NCBI GenBank assembly: GCA_934045905.1
Contig: CAKOGZ010000039.1
Span: forward strand, 124,001 to 188,000
Reading direction: 5' to 3'
DNA from: Leuctra nigra
Lineage: Eukaryota > Arthropoda > Insecta > Plecoptera > Leuctridae
DNA: 64,000 nucleotides
The stretch's first letter is position 1; each line of letters opens with the position of its first letter. Below the pieces are notes generated by a model that saw only the letters and a list, made by a program, of their open reading frames with translations, was not told the DNA's origin and searched no databases. Positions 22,741 to 37,042 of the stretch are shown piece after piece. Position numbers and translations under genes: made by a program.

Positions 22741-24925
22741 ACCTAGGAAATGAGGAAAATCTAAGGAACATTGTTAATTGTTACATTGTTACCTTTGTAG
22801 GCTAACCTTCATTGTTGGTCAATATACATTGACAAAAAAATGGATGAAAATCTATCGGGGGTCGACCCATCAGCTTCTGAATAACATGAACAGTTAATTC
22901 CGGCGAATCGGAGAGTCTGACATAAAAAAGTGTTTCTGCACTTTTTAAGCCTCTCACCTTCTACTATATAGGGTAACGTTGTCAACTCTCTTAGAGTTAT
23001 AGATTCGTCACAAAGTAGGAAACAAATAAAAAAATATCAATATGAGCTACTTCTAAAGTGGCACCCCCCTATTTTTATCGAATTTTCTTGAAGCCTACAC
23101 AACGTTATGCCGAGAAAACTTTTCGAAAAAAATAGGCTTATAAATAAAATTATAAAAAAGAACCCCACTCTGCCCCCTTGGAGTCGCCTGACGCTGCCCT
23201 GTCAGATTATTATATAATAAAGTTAGGTTAATACAGGTTAGCGAAGCGAGCGTAGCTGACTCATCACAAGCTTTAACCTCCATTGACTAAAAAATGGATG
23301 AAAACCTAGGAAATGAGGAAAATCTAAGGAACATTGTTAATTGTTACATTGTTACCTTTGTAGGCTAACCTTCATTGTTGGTCAATATACATTGACAAAA
23401 AAATGGATGAAAATCTATCGGGGGTCGACCCATCAGCTTCTGAATAACATGAACAGTTAATTCCGGCGAATCGGAGAGTCTGACATAAAAAAGTGTTTCT
23501 GCACTTTTTAAGCCTCTCACCATCTACTATATAGGGTAACGTTGTCAACTCTCTTAGAGTAATAGATTCGTCACAAAGTAGGAAACAAATAAAAAAATAT
23601 CAATATGAGCTACTTCTAAAGTGGCACCCCCCTATTTTTATCGAATTTTCTTGAAGCCTACACAACGTTATGCCGAGAAATGAAATAAAACACTTTTCGA
23701 AAATAATAGGCTTAACATTAACATGTAAAAAAAAATCTCCCCTCTGCCTCCTGGAGTCGCCCGACGTTGCCCGGTCAGATAATTTTATAATAAAGTTAGG
23801 TAAGGGTAGGTTAGCGAAGCGAGCGAAGCGAGCGTAGCTGACCCTTAACAAGCTTTAACCTACAGTGACAAAAAATTGATGAAAACCTATCAGGATTGTG
23901 CCCTTCTGCTTCTGAAGGACATAAACTAAGAAATGCGGCGTATCGGAGCGTCTGACAGAAAAAAGTGTTTTTGCACTTTTTAAGCCTCTCTCCATCATCT
24001 ATATGGTGTATCATTTTCAGCTCTCTAAGAGTAATAGATTCGTCACAAAGTAGGAAACAAACAAAACTTTTTCAATATGACCTACTTCTAAAGTGGCACC
24101 CCCCTGTTTTTATCGAATTTTCTTGATGCCTACACAACGTTATGCCGAGAAATGTAATAAAACACTTTTCGAAAAAAAATAGGCTTATAAATAAAATTAT
24201 AAAAAAGAACCCCACTCTGCCCCCTTGGAGTCGCCCGACGCTGCCCTGTCAGATTATTATATAATAAAGTTAGGTTAATACAGGTTAGCGAAGCGAGCGT
24301 AGCTGACTCATCACAAGCTTTAACCTCCATTGACTAAAAAATGGATGAAAACCTAGGAAATGAGGAAAATCTAAGGAACATTGTTAATTGTTACATTGTT
24401 ACCTTTGTAGGCTAACCTACATTGTTGGTCAATATACATTGACAAAAAAATGGATGAAAATCTATCGGGGGTCGACCCATCAGCTTCTGAATAACATGAA
24501 CAGTTAATTCCGGCGAATCGGAGAGTCTGACATAAAAAAGTGTTGCTGCACTTTTTAAGCCTCTCACCATCTACTATATAGGGTAACGTTGTCAACTCTC
24601 TTAGAGTAATAGATTCGTCACAAAGTAGGAAACAAATAAAAAAATATCAATATGAGCTACTTCTAAAGTGGCACCCCCCTATTTTTATCGAATTTTCTTG
24701 AAGCCTACACAACGTTATGCCGAGAAATGAAATAAAACACTTTTCGAAAAAAAATAGGCTTATAAATAAAATTATAAAAAAGAACTCCACTCTGCCCCCT
24801 TGGAGTCGCCCGACGCTGCCCTGTCAGATTATTATATAATAAAGTTAGGTTAATACAGGTTAGCGAAGCGAGCGTAGCTGACTCATCACAAGCTTTAACC
24901 TCCATTGACTAAAAAATGGATGAAA
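22741..24925. repeat. Higher-order tetramer D-G9-s-A (2,185 bp)
   Basis: Monomers: D 22741-23303, G 23304-23884, s 23885-24350, A 24351-24925 (marker GTGTTGCTGCAC). By eye I find no difference from the next tetramer, 24926-27110, which suggests a recent tandem duplication. Confidence 0.92.
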
Positions 24926-27110
24926 ACCTAGGAAATGAGGAAAATCTAAGGAACATTGTTAATTGTTACATTGTTACCTTTGTAGGCTAACCTTCATTGT
25001 TGGTCAATATACATTGACAAAAAAATGGATGAAAATCTATCGGGGGTCGACCCATCAGCTTCTGAATAACATGAACAGTTAATTCCGGCGAATCGGAGAG
25101 TCTGACATAAAAAAGTGTTTCTGCACTTTTTAAGCCTCTCACCTTCTACTATATAGGGTAACGTTGTCAACTCTCTTAGAGTTATAGATTCGTCACAAAG
25201 TAGGAAACAAATAAAAAAATATCAATATGAGCTACTTCTAAAGTGGCACCCCCCTATTTTTATCGAATTTTCTTGAAGCCTACACAACGTTATGCCGAGA
25301 AAACTTTTCGAAAAAAATAGGCTTATAAATAAAATTATAAAAAAGAACCCCACTCTGCCCCCTTGGAGTCGCCTGACGCTGCCCTGTCAGATTATTATAT
25401 AATAAAGTTAGGTTAATACAGGTTAGCGAAGCGAGCGTAGCTGACTCATCACAAGCTTTAACCTCCATTGACTAAAAAATGGATGAAAACCTAGGAAATG
25501 AGGAAAATCTAAGGAACATTGTTAATTGTTACATTGTTACCTTTGTAGGCTAACCTTCATTGTTGGTCAATATACATTGACAAAAAAATGGATGAAAATC
25601 TATCGGGGGTCGACCCATCAGCTTCTGAATAACATGAACAGTTAATTCCGGCGAATCGGAGAGTCTGACATAAAAAAGTGTTTCTGCACTTTTTAAGCCT
25701 CTCACCATCTACTATATAGGGTAACGTTGTCAACTCTCTTAGAGTAATAGATTCGTCACAAAGTAGGAAACAAATAAAAAAATATCAATATGAGCTACTT
25801 CTAAAGTGGCACCCCCCTATTTTTATCGAATTTTCTTGAAGCCTACACAACGTTATGCCGAGAAATGAAATAAAACACTTTTCGAAAATAATAGGCTTAA
25901 CATTAACATGTAAAAAAAAATCTCCCCTCTGCCTCCTGGAGTCGCCCGACGTTGCCCGGTCAGATAATTTTATAATAAAGTTAGGTAAGGGTAGGTTAGC
26001 GAAGCGAGCGAAGCGAGCGTAGCTGACCCTTAACAAGCTTTAACCTACAGTGACAAAAAATTGATGAAAACCTATCAGGATTGTGCCCTTCTGCTTCTGA
26101 AGGACATAAACTAAGAAATGCGGCGTATCGGAGCGTCTGACAGAAAAAAGTGTTTTTGCACTTTTTAAGCCTCTCTCCATCATCTATATGGTGTATCATT
26201 TTCAGCTCTCTAAGAGTAATAGATTCGTCACAAAGTAGGAAACAAACAAAACTTTTTCAATATGACCTACTTCTAAAGTGGCACCCCCCTGTTTTTATCG
26301 AATTTTCTTGATGCCTACACAACGTTATGCCGAGAAATGTAATAAAACACTTTTCGAAAAAAAATAGGCTTATAAATAAAATTATAAAAAAGAACCCCAC
26401 TCTGCCCCCTTGGAGTCGCCCGACGCTGCCCTGTCAGATTATTATATAATAAAGTTAGGTTAATACAGGTTAGCGAAGCGAGCGTAGCTGACTCATCACA
26501 AGCTTTAACCTCCATTGACTAAAAAATGGATGAAAACCTAGGAAATGAGGAAAATCTAAGGAACATTGTTAATTGTTACATTGTTACCTTTGTAGGCTAA
26601 CCTACATTGTTGGTCAATATACATTGACAAAAAAATGGATGAAAATCTATCGGGGGTCGACCCATCAGCTTCTGAATAACATGAACAGTTAATTCCGGCG
26701 AATCGGAGAGTCTGACATAAAAAAGTGTTGCTGCACTTTTTAAGCCTCTCACCATCTACTATATAGGGTAACGTTGTCAACTCTCTTAGAGTAATAGATT
26801 CGTCACAAAGTAGGAAACAAATAAAAAAATATCAATATGAGCTACTTCTAAAGTGGCACCCCCCTATTTTTATCGAATTTTCTTGAAGCCTACACAACGT
26901 TATGCCGAGAAATGAAATAAAACACTTTTCGAAAAAAAATAGGCTTATAAATAAAATTATAAAAAAGAACTCCACTCTGCCCCCTTGGAGTCGCCCGACG
27001 CTGCCCTGTCAGATTATTATATAATAAAGTTAGGTTAATACAGGTTAGCGAAGCGAGCGTAGCTGACTCATCACAAGCTTTAACCTCCATTGACTAAAAA
27101 ATGGATGAAA
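24926..27110. repeat. Higher-order tetramer D-G9-s-A (2,185 bp), adjacent copy
   Basis: Monomers: D 24926-25488, G 25489-26069, s 26070-26535, A 26536-27110. Apparently identical to 22741-24925. Its last D is also the last D variant in the window: the 11-bp deletion is not seen to the right of this block. Confidence 0.92.
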
Positions 27111-28834
27111 ACCTAGGAAATGAGGAAAATCTAAGGAACATTGTTAATTGTTACATTGTTACCTTTGTAGGCTAACCTTCATTGTTGGTCATTATACATT
27201 GACAAAAAAATGGATGAAAATCTATCGGGGGTCGACCCATCAGCTTCTGAATAACATGAACAGTTAATTCCGGCGAATCGGAGAGTCTGACATAAAAAAG
27301 TGTTTCTGCACTTTTTAGCCTCTCACCATCTACTATATAGGGTAACGTTGTCAACTCTCTTAGAGTTATAGATTCGTCACAAAGTAGGAAACAAATAAAA
27401 AAATATCAATATGAGCTACTTCTAAAGTGGCACCCCCCTATTTTTATCGAATTTTCTTGAAGCCTACACAACGTTATGCCGAGAAATGAAATAAAACACT
27501 TTTCGAAAAAAATAGGCTTATAAATAAAATTATAAAAAAGAACCCCACTCTGCCCCCTTGAAGTCGCCCGACGCTGCCCTGTCAGATTATTATATAATAA
27601 AGTTAGGTTAATACAGGTTAGCGAAGCGAGCGCAGGCTGACTCATCACAAGCTTTAACCTCCATTGACTAAAAAATGGATGAAAACCTAGGAAATGAGGA
27701 AAATCTAAGGAACATTGTTAATTGTTACATTGTTACCTTTGTAGGCTAACATTCATTGTTGGTCAATATACATTGACAAAAAAATGGATGAAAATCTATC
27801 GGGGGTCGACCCATCAGCTTCTGAATAACATGAACAGTTAATTCCGGCGAATCGGAGAGTCTGACATAAAAAAGTGTTTCTGCACTTTTTAAGCCTCTCA
27901 CCATCTACTATATAGGGTAACGTTGTCAACTCTCTTAGAGTAATAGATTCGTCACAAAGTAGGAAACAAATAAAAAAATATCAATATGAGCTACTTCTAA
28001 AGTGGCACCCCCCTATTTTTATCGAATTTTCTTGAAGCCTACACAACGTTATGCCGAGAAATGAAATAAAACACTTTTCGAAAAAAAATAGGCTTATAAA
28101 TAAAATTATAAAAACGAACCCCACTCTGCCCCCTTGGAGTCGCCCGACGCTGCCCTGTCAGATTATTATATAATAAAGTTAGGTTAATACAGGTTAGCGA
28201 AGCGAGCGTAGCTGACTCATCACAAGCTTTAACCTCCATTGACTAAAAAATGGATGAAAACCTAGGAAATGAGGAAAATCTAAGGAACATTGTTAATTGT
28301 AACATTGTTACCTTTGTAGGCTAACCTACATTGTTGGTCAATATACATTGACAAAAAAATGGATGAAAATCTATCGGGGGTCGACCCATCAGCTTCTGAA
28401 TAACATGAACAGTTAATTCCGGCGAATCGGAGAGTCTGACATAAAAAAGTGTTTCTGCACTTTTTAAGCCTCTCACCATCTACTATATAGGGTAACGTTG
28501 TCAACTCTCTTAGAGTAATAGATTCGTCACAAAGTAGGAAACAAATAAAAAAATATCAATATGAGCTACTTCTAAAGTGGCACCCCCCTATTTTTATCGA
28601 ATTTTCTTGAAGCCTACACAACGTTATGCCGAGAAATGAAATAAAACACTTTTCGAAAAAAAATAGGCTTATAAATAAAATTATAAAAACGAACCCCACT
28701 CTGCCCCCTTGGAGTCGCCCGACGCTGCCCTGTCAGATTATTATATAATAAAGTTAGGTTAATACAGGTTAGCGAAGCGAGCGTAGCTGACTCATCACAA
28801 GCTTTAACCTCCATTGACTAAAAAATGGATGAAA
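27111..28834. repeat. Three class A monomers with an internal one-monomer duplication
   Basis: Monomers: 27111-27684, 27685-28259, 28260-28834. The first shares CTTGAAGTCGCC and GCGCAGGCTGAC with 15510-16082 and has a private GGTCATTATAC. The second and third share the otherwise unseen AAAACGAACCCC. The 5' part of the third (TTGTAACATTG) is also repeated in the following G monomer at 28835, so the duplicated length of 575 bp has its edges inside monomers. Confidence 0.88.
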
Positions 28835-31028
28835 ACCTAGGAAATGAGGAAAATCTAAGGAACATTGTTAATTGTAACATTGTTACCTTTGTAGGCTAAC
28901 CTACATTGTTGGTCAATATACATTGACAAAAAAATGGATGAAAATCTATCGGGGGTCGACCCATCAGCTTCTGAATAACATGAACAGTTAATTCCGGCGA
29001 ATCGGAGAGTCTGACATAAAAAAGTGTTTCTGCACTTTTTAAGCCTCTCACCATCTACTATATAGGGTAACGTTGTCAACTCTCTTAGAGTAATAGATTC
29101 GTCACAAAGTAGGAAACAAATAAAAAAATATCAATATGAGCTACTTCTAAAGTGGCACCCCCCTATTTTTATCGAATTTTCTTGAAGCCTACACAACGTT
29201 ATGCCGAGAAATGAAATAAAACACTTTTCGAAAATAATAGGCTTAACATTAACATGTAAAAAAAAATCTCCCCACTGCCTCCTGGAGTCGCCCGACGTTG
29301 CCCGGTCAGATAATTTTATAATAAAGTTAGGTTAGGGTAGGTTAGCGAAGCGAGCGAAGCGAGCGTAGCTGACCCTTAACAAGCTTTAACCTACAGTGAC
29401 AAAAAATTGATGAAAACCTATCAGGATTGTGCCCTTCTGCTTCTGAAGGACATAAACTAAGAAATGCGGCGTATCGGAGCGTCTGACAGAAAAAAGAGTT
29501 TTTGCACTTTTTAAGCCTCTCTCCATCATCTATATGGTGTATCATTTTCAGCTCTCTAAGAGTAATAGATTCGTCACAAAGTAGGAAACAAACAAAACTT
29601 TTTCAATATGACCTACTTCTAAAGTGGCACCCCCCTGTTTTTATCGAATTTTCTTGATGCCTACACAACGTTATGCCGAGAAATGTAATAAAACACTTTT
29701 CGAAAAAAAATAGGCTTATAAATAAAATTATAAAAAAGAACCCCACTCTGCCCCCTTGGAGTCGCCCGACGCTGCCCTGTCAGATTATTATATAATAAAG
29801 TTAGGTTAATACAGGTTAGCGAAGCGAGCGTAGCTGATTCATCACAAGCTTTAACCTCCATTGACTAAAAAATGGATGAAAACCTAGGAAATGAGGAAAA
29901 TCTAAGGAACATTGTTAATTGTTACATTGTTACCTTTGTAGGCTAACCTACATTGTTGGTCAATATACATTGACAAAAAAATGGATGAAAATCTATCGGG
30001 GGTCGACCCATCAGCTTCTGAATAACATGAACAGTTAATTCCGGCGAATCGGAGAGTCTGACATAAAAAAGTGTTTCTGCACTTTTTAAGCCTCTCACCA
30101 TCTACTATATAGGGTAACGTTGTCAACTCTCTTAGAGTAAAAGATTCGTCACAAAGTAGGAAACAAATAAAAAAATATCAATATGAGCTACTTCTAAAGT
30201 GGCACCCCCCTATTTTTATCGAATTTTCTTGAAGCCTACACAACGTTATGCCGAGAAATGAAATAAAACACTTTTCGAAAAAAAATAGGCTTATAAATAA
30301 AATTATAAAAAAGAACTCCACTCTGCCCCCTTGGAGTCGCCCGACGCTGCCCTGTCAGATTATTATATAATAAAGTTAGGTTAATACAGGTTAGCGAAGC
30401 GAGCGTAGCTGACTCATCACAAGCTTTAACCTCCATTGACTAAAAAATGGTGAAAACCTAGGAAATGAGGAAAATCTAAGGAACATTGTTAATTGTTACA
30501 TTGTTACCTTTGTAGGCTAACCTTCATTGTTGGTCAATATACATTGACAAAAAAATGGATGAAAATCTATCGGGGGTCGACTCATCAGCTTCTGAATAAC
30601 ATGAACAGTTAATTCCGGCGAATCGGAGAGTCTGACATAAAAAAGTGTTTCTGCACTTTTTAGCCTCTCACCATCTACTATATAGGGTAACGTTGTCAAC
30701 TCTCTTAGAGTTATAGATTCGTCACAAAGTAGGAAACAAATAAAAAAATATCAATATGAGCTACTTCTAAAGTGGCACCCCCCTATTTTTATCGAATTTT
30801 CTTGAAGCCTACACAACGTTATGCCGAGAAATGAAATAAAACACTTTTCGAAAAAAATAGGCTTATAAATAAAATTATAAAAAAGAACCCCACTCTGCCC
30901 CCTTGGAGTCGCCCGACGCTGCCCTGTCAGATTATTATATAATAAAGTTAGGTTAATACAGGTTAGCGAAGCGAGCGTAGCTGACTCATCACAAGCTTTA
31001 ACCTCCATTGACTAAAAAATGGATGAAA
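28835..31028. repeat. Higher-order tetramer G9-s-A-A (2,194 bp)
   Basis: Monomers: G 28835-29415, s 29416-29881, A 29882-30455, A 30456-31028. Markers are CTCCCCACTGCC in G, AAGAGTTTTTGCAC in s (breaking the hairpin stem), GAGTAAAAGATTC in the first A, and GTCGACTCATC with TTTTTAGCC in the second. The unit returns at 32178-34373. Confidence 0.88.
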
Positions 31029-32177
31029 ACCTAGGAAATGAGGAAAATCTAAGGAACATTGTTAATTGTTACATTGTTACCTTTGTAGGCTAACCTACAT
31101 TGTTGGTCAATATACATTGACAAAAAAATGGATGAAAATCTATCGGGGGTCGACCCATCAGCTTCTGAATAACATGAACAGTTAATTCCGGCGAATCGGA
31201 GAGTCTGACATAAAAAAGTGTTTCTGCACTTTTTAAGCCTCTCACCATCTACTATATAGGGTAACGTTGTCAACTCTCTTAGAGTAATAGATTCGTCACA
31301 AAGTAGGAAACAAATAAAAAAATATCAATATGAGCTACTTCTAAAGTGGCACCCCCCTATTTTTATCGAATTTTCTTGAAGCCTACACAACGTTATGCCG
31401 AGAAATGAAATAAAACACTTTTCGAAAAAAAAATAGGCTTATAAATAAAATTATAAAAAAGAACTCCACTCTGCCCCCTTGGAGTCGCCCGACGCTGCCC
31501 TGTCAGATTATTATATAATAAAGTTAGGTTAATACAGGTTAGCGAAGCGAGCGTAGCTGACTCATCACAAGCTTTAACCTCCATTGACTAAAAAATGGAT
31601 GAAAACCTAGGAAATGAGGAAAATCTAAGGAACATTGTTAATTGTTACATTGTTACCTTTGTAGGCTAACCTTCATTGTTGGTCAATATACATTGACAAA
31701 AAAATGGATGAAAATCTATCGGGGGTCGACTCATCAGCTTCTGAATAACATGAACAGTTAATTCCGGCGAATCGGAGAGTCTGACATAAAAAAGTGTTTC
31801 TGCACTTTTTAGCCTCTCACCATCTACTATATAGGGTAACGTTGTCAACTCTCTTAGAGTTATAGATTCGTCACAAAGTAGGAAACAAATAAAAAAATAT
31901 CAATATGAGCTACTTCTAAAGTGGCACCCCCCTATTTTTATCGAATTTTCTTGAAGCCTACACAACGTTATGCCGAGAAATGAAATAAAACACTTTTCGA
32001 AAAAAATAGGCTTATAAATAAAATTATAAAAAAGAACCCCACTCTGCCCCCTTGGAGTCGCCCGACGCTGCCCTGTCAGATTATTATATAATAAAGTTAG
32101 GTTAATACAGGTTAGCGAAGCGAGCGTAGCTGACTCATCACAAGCTTTAACCTCCATTGACTAAAAAATGGATGAAA
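31029..32177. repeat. Class A dimer (1,149 bp)
   Basis: Monomers 31029-31604 (576 bp, nine A in the run after TTTTCG) and 31605-32177 (573 bp, GTCGACTCATC, TTTTTAGCC). It repeats the A-A half of the flanking tetramers, so it looks like a local two-monomer gain. Confidence 0.87.
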
Positions 32178-34373
32178 ACCTAGGAAATGAGGAAAATCTA
32201 AGGAACATTGTTAATTGTTACATTGTTACCTTTGTAGGCTAACCTACATTGTTGGTCAATATACATTGACAAAAAAATGGATGAAAATCTATCGGGGGTC
32301 GACCCATCAGCTTCTGAATAACATGAACAGTTAATTCCGGCGAATCGGAGAGTCTGACATAAAAAAGTGTTTCTGCACTTTTTAAGCCTCTCACCATCTA
32401 CTATATAGGGTAACGTTGTCAACTCTCTTAGAGTAATAGATTCGTCACAAAGTAGGAAACAAATAAAAAAATATCAATATGAGCTACTTCTAAAGTGGCA
32501 CCCCCCTATTTTTATCGAATTTTCTTGAAGCCTACACAACGTTATGCCGAGAAATGAAATAAAACACTTTTCGAAATTAATAGGCTTAACATTAACATGT
32601 AAAAAAAAATCTCCCCACTGCCTCCTGGAGTCGCCCGACGTTGCCCGGTCAGATAATTTTATAATAAAGTTAGGTTAGGGTAGGTTAGCGAAGCGAGCGA
32701 AGCGAGCGTAGCTGACCCTTAACAAGCTTTAACCTACAGTGACAAAAAATTGATGAAAACCTATCAGGATTGTGCCCTTCTGCTTCTGAAGGACATAAAC
32801 TAAGAAATGCGGCGTATCGGAGCGTCTGACAGAAAAAAGAGTTTTTGCACTTTTTAAGCCTCTCTCCATCATCTATATGGTGTATCATTTTCAGCTCTCT
32901 AAGAGTAATAGATTCGTCACAAAGTAGGAAACAAACAAAACTTTTTCAATATGACCTACTTCTAAAGTGGCACCCCCCTGTTTTTATCGAATTTTCTTGA
33001 TGCCTACACAACGTTATGCCGAGAAATGTAATAAAACACTTTTCGAAAAAAAATAGGCTTATAAATAAAATTATAAAAAAGAACCCCACTCTGCCCCCTT
33101 GGAGTCGCCCGACGCTGCCCTGTCAGATTATTATATAATAAAGTTAGGTTAATACAGGTTAGCGAAGCGAGCGTAGCTGATTCATCACAAGCTTTAACCT
33201 CCATTGACTAAAAAATGGATGAAAACCTAGGAAATGAGGAAAATCTAAGGAACATTGTTAATTGTTACATTGTTACCTTTGTAGGCTAACCTACATTGTT
33301 GGTCAATATACATTGACAAAAAAATGGATGAAAATCTATCGGGGGTCGACCCATCAGCTTCTGAATAACATGAACAGTTAATTCCGGCGAATCGGAGAGT
33401 CTGACATAAAAAAGTGTTTCTGCACTTTTTAAGCCTCTCACCATCTACTATATAGGGTAACGTTGTCAACTCTCTTAGAGTAAAAGATTCGTCACAAAGT
33501 AGGAAACAAATAAAAAAATATCAATATGAGCTACTTCTAAAGTGGCACCCCCCTATTTTTATCGAATTTTCTTGAAGCCTACACAACGTTATGCCGAGAA
33601 ATGAAATAAAACACTTTTCGAAAAAAAAATAGGCTTATAAATAAAATTATAAAAAAGAACTCCACTCTGCCCCCTTGGAGTCGCCCGACGCTGCCCTGTC
33701 AGATTATTATATAATAAAGTTAGGTTAATACAGGTTAGCGAAGCGAGCGTAGCTGACTCATCACAAGCTTTAACCTCCATTGACTAAAAAATGGATGAAA
33801 ACCTAGGAAATGAGGAAAATCTAAGGAACATTGTTAATTGTTACATTGTTACCTTTGTAGGCTAACCTTCATTGTTGGTCAATATACATTGACAAAAAAA
33901 TGGATGAAAATCTATCGGGGGTCGACTCATCAGCTTCTGAATAACATGAACAGTTAATTCCGGCGAATCGGAGAGTCTGACATAAAAAAGTGTTTCTGCA
34001 CTTTTTAGCCTCTCACCATCTACTATATAGGGTAACGTTGTCAACTCTCTTAGAGTTATAGATTCGTCACAAAGTAGGAAACAAATAAAAAAATATCAAT
34101 ATGAGCTACTTCTAAAGTGGCACCCCCCTATTTTTATCGAATTTTCTTGAAGCCTACACAACGTTATGCCGAGAAATGAAATAAAACACTTTTCGAAAAA
34201 AATAGGCTTATAAATAAAATTATAAAAAAGAACCCCACTCTGCCCCCTTGGAGTCGCCCGACGCTGCCCTGTCAGATTATTATATAATAAAGTTAGGTTA
34301 ATACAGGTTAGCGAAGCGAGCGTAGCTGACTCATCACAAGCTTTAACCTCCATTGACTAAAAAATGGATGAAA
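32178..34373. repeat. Higher-order tetramer G9-s-A-A (2,196 bp), second copy
   Basis: Monomers: G 32178-32758, s 32759-33224, A 33225-33800, A 33801-34373. Same markers as 28835-31028, including CTCCCCACTGCC, AAGAGTTTTTGCAC and GAGTAAAAGATTC. The G here has TTTTCGAAATTAATAGG, which breaks the TTTTCGAAAA palindrome. Confidence 0.88.
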
Positions 34374-35420
34374 ACCTAGGAAATGAGGAAAATCTAAGGA
34401 ACATTGTTAATTGTTACATTGTTACCTTTGTAGGCTAACCTACATTGTTGGTCAATATACATTGACAAAAAAATGGATGAAAATCTATCGGGGGTCGACC
34501 CATCAGCTTCTGAATAACATGAACAGTTAATTCCGGCGAATCGGAGAGTCTGACATAAAAAAGTGTTTCTGCACTTTTTAAGCCTCTCACCATCTACTAT
34601 ATAGGGTAACGTTGTCAACTCTCTTAGAGTAATAGATTCGTCACAAAGTAGGAAACAAATAAAAAAATATCAATATGAGCTACTTCTAAAGTGGCACCCC
34701 CCTATTTTTATCGAATTTTCTTGAAGCCTACACAACGTTATGCCGAGAAATGAAATAAAACACTTTTCGAAAATAATAGGCTTAACATTAACATGTAAAA
34801 AAAAATCTCCCCACTGCCTCCTGGAGTCGCCCGACGTTGCCCGGTCAGATAATTTTATAATAAAGTTAGGTTAGGGTAGGTGAGCGAAGCGAGCGAAGCG
34901 AGCGTAGCTGACCCTTAACAAGCTTTAACCTACAGTGACAAAAAATTGATGAAAACCTATCAGGATTGTGCCCTTCTGCTTCTGAAGGACATAAACTAAG
35001 AAATGCGGCGTATCGGAGCGTCTGACAGAAAAAAGTGTTTTTGCACTTTTTAAGCCTCTCTCCATCATCTATATGGTGTATCATTTTCAGCTCTCTAAGA
35101 GTAATAGATTCGTCACAAAGTAGGAAACAAACAAAACTTTTTCAATATGACCTACTTCTAAAGTGGCACCCCCCTGTTTTTATCGAATTTTCTTGATGCC
35201 TACACAACGTTATGCCGAGAAATGTAATAAAACACTTTTCGAAAAAAAATAGGCTTATAAATAAAATTATAAAAAAGAACCCCACTCTGCCCCCTTGGAG
35301 TCGCCCGAGGCTGCCCTGTCAGTTTATTATATAATAAAGTTAGGTTAATACAGGTTAGCGAAGCGAGCGTAGCTGACTCATCACAAGCTTTAACCTCCAT
35401 TGACTAAAAAATGGATGAAA
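34374..35420. repeat. G9-s pair (1,047 bp)
   Basis: Monomers G 34374-34954 and s 34955-35420. The G has GGTGAGCG for GGTTAGCG before the 9-bp duplication. The s has GCCCGAGGCTGCC and CAGTTTATTATATAATAA as private changes. Confidence 0.87.
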
Positions 35421-37042
35421 ACCTAGGAAATGAGGAAAATCTAAGGAACATTGTTAATTGTTACATTGTTACCTTTGTAGGCTAACCTACATTGTTGGTC
35501 AATATACATTGACAAAAAAATGGATGAAAATCTATCGGGGGTCGACCCATCAGCTTCTGAATAACATGAACAGTTAATTCCGGCGAATCGGAGAGTCTGA
35601 CATAAAAAAGTGTTTCTGCACTTATTAAGCCTCTCACCATCTACTATATAGGGTAACGTTGTCAACTCTCTTAGAGTAATAGATTCGTCACAAAGTAGGA
35701 AACAAATAAAAAAAATATCAATATGAGCTACTTCTTAAGTGGCACCCCCCTATTTTTATCGAATTTTCTTGAAGCCTACACAACGTTATGCCGAGAAATG
35801 AAATAAAACACTTTTCGAAAAAAAATAGGCTTATAAATAAAATTATAAAAAAGAACCCCACTCTGCCCCCTTGGAGTCGCCCGACGCTGCCCTGTCAGAT
35901 TATTATATAATAAAGTTAGGTTAATACAGGTTAGCGAAGCGAGCGTAGCTGACTCATCACAAGCTTTAACCTCCATTGACTAAAAAATGGATGAAAACCT
36001 AGGAAATGAGGAAAATCTAAGGAACATTGTTAATTGTTACATTGTTACCTTTGTAGGCTAACCTTCATTGTTGGTCAATATACATTGACAAAAAAATGGA
36101 TGAAACTCTATCGGGGGTCGACCCATCAGCTTCTGAATAACATGAACAGTTAATTCCGGCGAATCGGAGAGTCTGACATAAAAAAGTGTTTCTGCACTTT
36201 TTAAGCCTCTCACCATCTACTATTTAGGGTAACGTTGTCAACTCTCTTAGAGTAATAGATTCGTCACAAAGTAGGAAACAAATAAAAAAATATCAATATG
36301 AGCTACTTCTAAAGTGGCACCCCCCTATTTTTATCGAATTTTCTTGAAGCCTACACAACGTTATGCCGAGAAATGAAATAAAACACTTTTCGAAATTAAT
36401 AGGCTTAACATTAACATGTAAAAAAAAATCTCCCCTCTGCCTCCTGGAGTCGCCCGACGTTGCCCGGTCAGATAATTTTATAATAAAGTTAGGTTAGGGT
36501 AGGTTAGCGAAGCGAGCGAAGCGAGCGTAGCTGACCCTTAACAAGCTTTAACCTACAGTGACAAAAAATTGATGAAAACCTATCAGGATTGTGCCCTTCT
36601 GCTTCTGAAGGACATAAACTAAGAAATGCGGCGTATCGGAGCGTCTGACAGAAAAAAGTGTTTCTGCACTTTTTAAGCCTCTCTCCATCATCTATATGGT
36701 GTATCATTTTCAGCTCTCTAAGAGTAATAGATTCGTCACAAAGTAGGAAACAAACAAAACTTTTTCAATATGACCTACTTCTAAAGTGGCACCCCCCTGT
36801 TTTTATCGAATTTTCTTGATGCCTACACAACGTTATGCCGAGAAATGTAATAAAACACTTTTCGAAAAAAATAGGCTTATAAATAAAATTATAAATAAGA
36901 ACCCCACTCTGCCCCCTTGGAGTCGCCCGACGCTGCCCTGTCAGATTATTATATAATAAAGTTAGGTTAATACAGGTTAGCGAAGCGAGCGTAGCTGACT
37001 CATCACAAGCTTTAACCTCCATTGACTAAAAAATGGATGAAA
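35421..37042. repeat. Higher-order trimer A-G9-s (1,622 bp), copy 1
   Basis: Monomers: A 35421-35996, G 35997-36577, s 36578-37042. Shared markers with the next trimer are CTTCTTAAGTGG, GATGAAACTCTATC, CTATTTAGGG, TTTTCGAAATTAATAGG and TTATAAATAAGAACC. A private change, CACTTATTAAG near 35620, is not in the second copy. Confidence 0.9.
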
